From Bacteroidales bacterium (GTDB taxonomy: Bacteria; Bacteroidota; Bacteroidia; Bacteroidales; Tenuifilaceae): a stretch of 64,000 nucleotides of DNA. Under the pieces are notes generated by a model that was given only the letters and a program-made list of their open reading frames with translations, had not been told where the DNA came from and searched no databases. The DNA lies in the NCBI GenBank assembly GCA_016931855.1, contig JAFGDZ010000077.1, positions 1 to 64,000 of the forward strand, read 5' to 3'. Positions within the stretch are counted from its first letter, which is position 1, and every line of letters begins with the position of its first letter. Positions 59,898 through 64,000 of this stretch are shown here, one piece after another. Position numbers and translations under genes: made by a program.

Positions 59898-61054
59898 TAG
59901 GTATTCTCCATGCCGCCACCCTTTTGGACCGATTTTAATCCGTACCTTTTCCTTATCCAATCTAGCTCCTTGTAAAGGTTTGCCATACCTGCAGCGCTAT
60001 CAAAAAGATCGAGCTGCTGCTCCCCGTTTATTAGCCCACCAACCTTTATTCCAATAAGTCTTACGGGCGTACCTTTTCGGTACAGCTGCTCAAAAAGACT
60101 ATTTGCAATGGGGGTAATATGATGATCCAGAGATGTGTACTCAACCTGCCTCTGTAGCGAGTGGGTATCAAAATTAGAGTACCTTATTTTAACTGCCACA
60201 ACCGATGCCAGCTTTTGCTTGGTTCTAAGCTCAAAGCAAAGCTTCTCGGCCATTCTGCTCAGCATGGTTTTTAAATAGGTTACATCAGTTTTATCCTCAT
60301 TAAACGTGCGCTCTGTGCTTATGCTCTTGGCCTCATGGAAGGGATTAACCTGACTATTATCTATTCCCTGTGCCTTTTGCCAAATAATATACCCCATCTT
60401 ACCAAAGCTCTTTTCTAGTACATCTAGCGAAAGGGTTCGTAGCTCGCCAATGGTTTTTATGCCCATGGCATGTAGCTTTTGTTGGGTTTTATCGCCAACC
60501 ATAGGTATTTTCCCAATTGGCAGTGGCTGCATAAAGTTTGCAACCTCGGCGCCTGAAACATACTTTTCTCCGTTGGGCTTTGCAAATCCCGTAGCAATTT
60601 TAGCCACCGTTTTGTTTACGCTTAGCCCAAAGGAGATGGGTAACCCCGTTTCCCTTGTAATGGTGTGCCTTAGCCTTTGCATTAGCTCAAGGCTGCTGTA
60701 ATAGGTGTCAACTCCCGTTAGGTCTATGTAGTGCTCGTCTATCGATACCTTTTCGCACAGCGGAACGCTGCTCTCAATAATTGCGGTTACCTGCTTTGAG
60801 AAACGGCTGTACTGCTCCATGCTGCCGCTTACAACAATGGCCTGCGGGCAAAGTCTTAGCGCCGCCTTGATAGGCATTGCCGAGTGCACCCCAAATGTTC
60901 TTGCTTCATAGCTGCAGCTGGCAACCACGCCTCTATCCAACTTGCCCCCAACTAGAACCGGTTTCCCAATTAGCTTGCTGTTGAATAGCCTTTCTACCGA
61001 CACAAAGAAGGTGTCTAAGTCCATATGCGCTATGCTTCTAACAGTTGAGGTCAT
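59897..61054 (-). CDS. dinB: DNA polymerase IV (Y-family translesion polymerase)
   Basis: 385 residues from ATG 61054. Catalytic motifs H-M-D-L-D-T-F-F-V-S-V-E near the N terminus and S-I-D-E-H-Y-I-D-L-T (about 100-110), Y-E-A-R-T-F-G-V, and the helix-hairpin-helix I-G-K-I-P-M-V-G-D-K-T. The frame is open to 61102, but the promoter -7 box lies right at that position and AGGAG sits before 61054, so 61054 is the likely start. The last residues lack an obvious beta-clamp box. Confidence 0.93.
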   Translation of the reverse strand: MTSTVRSIAHMDLDTFFVSVERLFNSKLIGKPVLVGGKLDRGVVASCSYEARTFGVHSAMPIKAALRLCPQAIVVSGSMEQYSRFSKQVTAIIESSVPLCEKVSIDEHYIDLTGVDTYYSSLELMQRLRHTITRETGLPISFGLSVNKTVAKIATGFAKPNGEKYVSGAEVANFMQPLPIGKIPMVGDKTQQKLHAMGIKTIGELRTLSLDVLEKSFGKMGYIIWQKAQGIDNSQVNPFHEAKSISTERTFNEDKTDVTYLKTMLSRMAEKLCFELRTKQKLASVVAVKIRYSNFDTHSLQRQVEYTSLDHHITPIANSLFEQLYRKGTPVRLIGIKVGGLINGEQQLDLFDSAAGMANLYKELDWIRKRYGLKSVQKGGGMENT

Positions 61055-61104
61055 TGATTTTACTCCTGCTTGATTTATAGGATAATAAGTGATAAATTGC
61101 ATTG

Positions 61105-61135
61105 CAAAGATACCTATAGATTAAAAAATAATCAA
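61105..61135 (-). promoter_or_regulatory. dinB promoter
   Basis: On the minus strand: TTG (61135-61133), 20-base spacer, TATCTTTG (61112-61105), a complete Bacteroidota consensus. Transcription would start near 61098, downstream of the ATG at 61102, which decides for the ATG at 61054. Confidence 0.75.
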
Positions 61136-61389
61136 TGTAATGACAATAAAATAAACTGTGGTTGTATATTTGCAGAACGATAGCGAGCTAAAATTTCTGC
61201 AGATCTTTTGTGTATTACCTTTTGTCTGCAAAATCGGCGTTTAGCTCTTTTGTTTTAAATGGTGAACAACGATTGTTTTTGGCTGTTCCTATAAATGTTA
61301 GATTCGCTTAAAGCCATTCGGGGTTTAATTGTATTTAACATGCAGCTTTTGTTCATTATTTTTAACTTTACCATTAAAACCAGAAAATC

Positions 61390-61854
61390 ATGACTCACTT
61401 AAAGCCAGGCGATAACGCTCCCGATTTTGTTGCAAAGGATCAGAATGGTGCTGAAATTAAGCTATCGGATTACGCTGGTAAAAAGCTAATTCTATACTTT
61501 TACCCCAAGGATAATACCTCGGGCTGCACCGCGGAGGCTTGTAACCTTCGCGATGGATACGAGGATTTAGCCCAGTTAGGCTTTGATGTTGTGGGTGTTA
61601 GTCCCGATAGTGAAGCCTCGCACCAAAAATTTATTAAGAAATTTGGCTTACAATTCCCATTAGTGTCGGATGTTGACAAAAATGTTGCGCAACTTTACGG
61701 CGTGTGGGGAGAGAAAAAGATGTACGGGAAGTCGTACATGGGAATTAATCGCACAACCTTCCTAATTGATGAGGGAAAAATAGTAGAGGTATTTACTAAG
61801 GTGCAAACCAACGATCATGTTAAACAGATACTCAGCACGCTGAGCAAAAAATAA
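61390..61854 (+). CDS. bcp: Thiol peroxidase, BCP/PrxQ type
   Basis: 154 residues. Peroxidatic C46 and resolving C51 in [13 protein letters not shown], the atypical 2-Cys PrxQ arrangement, with the conserved G-D-N-A-P-D-F N terminus. It reduces peroxides using thioredoxin. It lies 14 bases before recA and is probably co-transcribed with it, which would join peroxide defence and DNA repair in one unit. Confidence 0.94.
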   Translation: MTHLKPGDNAPDFVAKDQNGAEIKLSDYAGKKLILYFYPKDNTSGCTAEACNLRDGYEDLAQLGFDVVGVSPDSEASHQKFIKKFGLQFPLVSDVDKNVAQLYGVWGEKKMYGKSYMGINRTTFLIDEGKIVEVFTKVQTNDHVKQILSTLSKK

Positions 61855-61868
61855 ACATCGTAATCCGA

Positions 61869-62897
61869 ATGGAAAAAGAAGAAAAAGCAAAGGATCGCAA
61901 AGAGATTAGCGCCGATAAGCTAAAGGCGTTACAGCTAACCCTTGATAAAATTGAGAAGGATTTTGGAAAGGGCTCCATAATGAAAATGGGCGATAAGGCA
62001 ATAGCCGAGGTGCCTATAATCTCCTCAGGTTCAATTCAGTTAGACTACGCTTTGGGCGTAGGCGGCTTCCCTAAGGGAAGGGTTGTAGAGATCTATGGCC
62101 CTGAGTCGTCGGGTAAAACCACCCTTGCTATTCACGCCATTGCGCAAGCACAAAAGCAGGGCGGTATTGCTGCTATTATTGATGCTGAGCATGCTTTTGA
62201 TCGTACTTATGCTGAGAAGCTTGGGGTTGACGTTCAAACGCTGCTAATTTCACAGCCCGATAACGGAGAGCAGGCGCTAGAAATTGCCGATCACCTAATT
62301 CGCTCTGGTGCTATTGATATTATTGTTATCGACTCCGTTGCTGCGCTTACCCCAAAGGCTGAAATTGAGGGCGAAATGGGCGAGAACAAGCTAGGTCTTC
62401 AAGCCCGATTAATGTCGCAAGCCTTACGTAAGCTAACGGCTAATATCAGCAAAACCAATACCTGTTGCATTTTTATTAACCAGCTGCGCGAGAAGATTGG
62501 CGTTATGTTTGGTAACCCCGAAACCACTACTGGTGGTAATGCCCTTAAGTTCTACGCTTCGGTTAGGGTTGATATTCGCAAGATATCGCAGCTTAAGGAT
62601 GGTGATGAGGCCAGTGGCAACCGCGTTCGCGTTAAGATTGTTAAGAACAAGCTTGCGCCCCCATTCCGTAAAGCTGAGTTTGATATTGTGTTTGGCGAGG
62701 GTATCTCCAAAACAGGTGAGATTATTGATATGGGCGTTGATATGAATATTATTAAGAAGAGCGGCTCGTGGTTTAGCTACGGCGAAACCCGTTTGGGGCA
62801 AGGTCGCGATGCCGTTCGTCAGCTGCTTATTGATAATGTGGAACTTGCCGATGAGCTAGAGGCAAAAATCCGCGAAGCGCTTGTGCAAAAGGCATAG
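61869..62897 (+). CDS. recA: Recombinase A
   Basis: 342 residues. Walker [20 protein letters not shown], Walker [12 protein letters not shown], loop L2 with [15 protein letters not shown], and the M-A-W-like interface. It catalyses strand exchange and SOS signalling. No recX or lexA is adjacent. An intrinsic terminator follows. Confidence 0.97.
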   Translation: MEKEEKAKDRKEISADKLKALQLTLDKIEKDFGKGSIMKMGDKAIAEVPIISSGSIQLDYALGVGGFPKGRVVEIYGPESSGKTTLAIHAIAQAQKQGGIAAIIDAEHAFDRTYAEKLGVDVQTLLISQPDNGEQALEIADHLIRSGAIDIIVIDSVAALTPKAEIEGEMGENKLGLQARLMSQALRKLTANISKTNTCCIFINQLREKIGVMFGNPETTTGGNALKFYASVRVDIRKISQLKDGDEASGNRVRVKIVKNKLAPPFRKAEFDIVFGEGISKTGEIIDMGVDMNIIKKSGSWFSYGETRLGQGRDAVRQLLIDNVELADELEAKIREALVQKA

Positions 62898-62922
62898 CAG
62901 CTAAGCTAAATACGTTATAAGA

Positions 62923-62960
62923 GCCATGGTAATTCCTTTTTAAGGGTACCATGGTTTTTT
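62923..62960 (+). terminator. Intrinsic terminator after recA
   Basis: CCATGGTA (62924-62931) pairs with TACCATGG (62947-62954), with further partial pairs inside and a T run. Confidence 0.85.
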
Positions 62961-63741
62961 GTATAGCCTGAGCGAAGATATGTATATGGTTTTATAGCTA
63001 CATGTAACGAGTTACTCGTTACGCTGGAAGAATATTGTTAGTATTTAGGGGTTTGCTTTGCCCCTCTTGAATCTTGAATCAATGGCGTTTGGTTAGTCTT
63101 CATTTTCTAGTACCGGTTTAAATGTCTAATTGTCTGGTTAGTAGGTTGTGTCTAATTAATGCAAAAGGTAGCGCATCCTCAAAGCCTTGGCACAAATGTA
63201 GCACCCCTTCGGGGCGCATCTAGTCATGCTTTCTTACCCCTCGGCTTTACCGAGGGTTACTGATATTTAAGCCTTTCAGGCTTTGTGTGTCCACTAACAT
63301 TTAGCCACAAAGTGGCGCTATATCAATAACCGAGGGTAATGATATCGCGCGAATTGCCCACGGCATACTGCACCAGCAAACCTCCTGCCCTGAATTGGTA
63401 GATTAACAAAGGGTACTGGATTGTCGGAGTTGAGAGTAGCACTATGAAAAAACTAAGAGTAGCTATAAGGGAACCTAAAATTTAACTAAACAACCTTGAA
63501 TATTAATTCTTTAACCTTAAGAATCAGATGCCTTCCCGTTTGGGCTTGTTAAAAGAAGGTGTTTTGTCATTAGTGTTTTTTGGCTAAAATCTAATGTCTT
63601 TCTCCTTCTTTCGTTACCCTTTACCCTCTACCGTCCCAAAGGTTTAATCCACAATAGATGTTATACATCACCAAAAGTAATTGATGTTAATACAATAACA
63701 GTTTTATTTTTGCACATGTGAAACTATATACATTTGACCAA
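62961..63741. repeat. Gene-free, hairpin-rich stretch after recA
   Basis: No coding frame is convincing. Small palindromes recur: GTAACGAGT/ACTCGTTAC near 63004-63022, CACCCC-TTC-GGGGCG at 63202-63216, CCCTCGG-(5)-CCGAGGG at 63238-63256, AAGCC-(5)-GGCTT at 63269-63283, and GCCAC-AAA-GTGGC at 63304-63316. From about 63541 to 63610 the sequence matches the repeat unit found before aroE (GGGCTTGTT, then TTTTGTCATTAGTGTTTTT, then TAATGTCTTTCTCCTT). Confidence 0.7.
63681..63712 (+). promoter_or_regulatory. Promoter of the AbgT-type transporter gene
   Basis: TTG (63681-63683), 21-base spacer, TATTTTTG (63705-63712), about 30 bases before the start codon. Full Bacteroidota consensus. Confidence 0.7.
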
Positions 63742-64000
63742 ATGAAGAAAGTAATTAAAAAAGCTCGTGGAGCATCATCAAAGGTGTTCAATAAAGTGCT
63801 CAATTACATTGAGATGGTGGGGAATAAGCTTCCTCATCCTGCAACTTTATTTCTCATTTTGGCCGTTTTAGTTATGATTGCATCGTGGGTTGCTACGGTG
63901 TTCGACTATTCTGCCGTTCACCCAGTTGACAATACCATAATAAAGGCAAAGAACCTGATTAGTGGCGATGGTATTCGATGGATTTTTACCAACCTCGAAA
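63742..64000 (+). CDS. AbgT-family transporter (partial, N-terminal part)
   Basis: The window ends inside this gene; 86 residues are visible. The segment Y-I-E-M-V-G-N-K-L-P-H-P-A-T-L-F-L-I-L-A is the N-terminal signature of the AbgT family (p-aminobenzoyl-glutamate transporters, some of which export sulfonamide antimetabolites). It is followed by a transmembrane helix and a loop with G-D-G-I-R-W. Substrate specificity cannot be told from this part. Confidence 0.88.
   Translation, partial: MKKVIKKARGASSKVFNKVLNYIEMVGNKLPHPATLFLILAVLVMIASWVATVFDYSAVHPVDNTIIKAKNLISGDGIRWIFTNLE

Overview
The window reads as chromosome of an anaerobic or microaerophilic Bacteroidota (Bacteroidales-like) bacterium. 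Support for this: two giant secreted proteins end in type IX secretion (T9SS) sorting domains; several genes have the Bacteroidota-type promoter (TTG, 19-21 nt, TAnnTTTG); Shine-Dalgarno sequences are weak; there is a Reg_prop/LytS sensor with a LytTR regulator; and anaerobic enzymes are present (pyruvate:ferredoxin oxidoreductase, a Cys-type formate dehydrogenase with NuoE/NuoF-like subunits, thioferritin, PerR). No rRNA, tRNA, CRISPR array, insertion sequence or prophage was seen.

Region 1 (about 1.9-11.5 kb) is the most striking. A nine-gene co-directional set for aromatic amino acids (pheA, aminotransferase, tyrA, DAHP synthase/chorismate mutase, aroB, aroD, aroE, aroA, aroC) follows two consecutive, unrelated-in-sequence leader peptides packed with Tyr and Phe codons. 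Each is followed by an intrinsic terminator and a competing antiterminator pairing. This looks like tandem ribosome-mediated attenuation. Shikimate kinase is the only common-pathway enzyme missing. Region 2 (11.5-17.2 kb) holds an L,D-transpeptidase, an aldehyde dehydrogenase, a lipoprotein, a DUF3667-like membrane protein coupled to a methyltransferase, and a SIMPL protein. Region 3 (17.4-32.4 kb) holds nifJ, a LytS-type sensor and its probable LytTR regulator with three genes between them, then ruvX, def, comEC and trkA.

Region 4 (32.7-39.9 kb, minus strand) has a CPBP protease/TrmB-like regulator pair, then a block of Mrp, three NifX/NifB-like small proteins, two ferredoxin-containing MinD ATPases, a DUF89 protein, a DUF5320-like protein and a DUF134 regulator. 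This resembles the 'orange protein' (ORP) gene set of anaerobes. A palindrome sits between the -33 and -7 elements of its promoter. Region 5 (40-46.8 kb) carries a thioesterase, a perR/thioferritin/peroxiredoxin oxidative-stress set with a PerR-box-like palindrome, and the convergent formate dehydrogenase operon.

Region 6 (47-64 kb) has a glycosyltransferase, two very large T9SS cargo proteins (1536 and 1942 aa) without a recognisable catalytic domain, two tiny 43-aa lipoproteins sharing a C-x(4,5)-C-P-x-Y motif, dinB, bcp, recA, an 844-bp gene-free stretch rich in small hairpins, and the start of an AbgT-type transporter. A non-coding repeat family recurs near 8 kb, 47 kb (inverted) and 63.5 kb.
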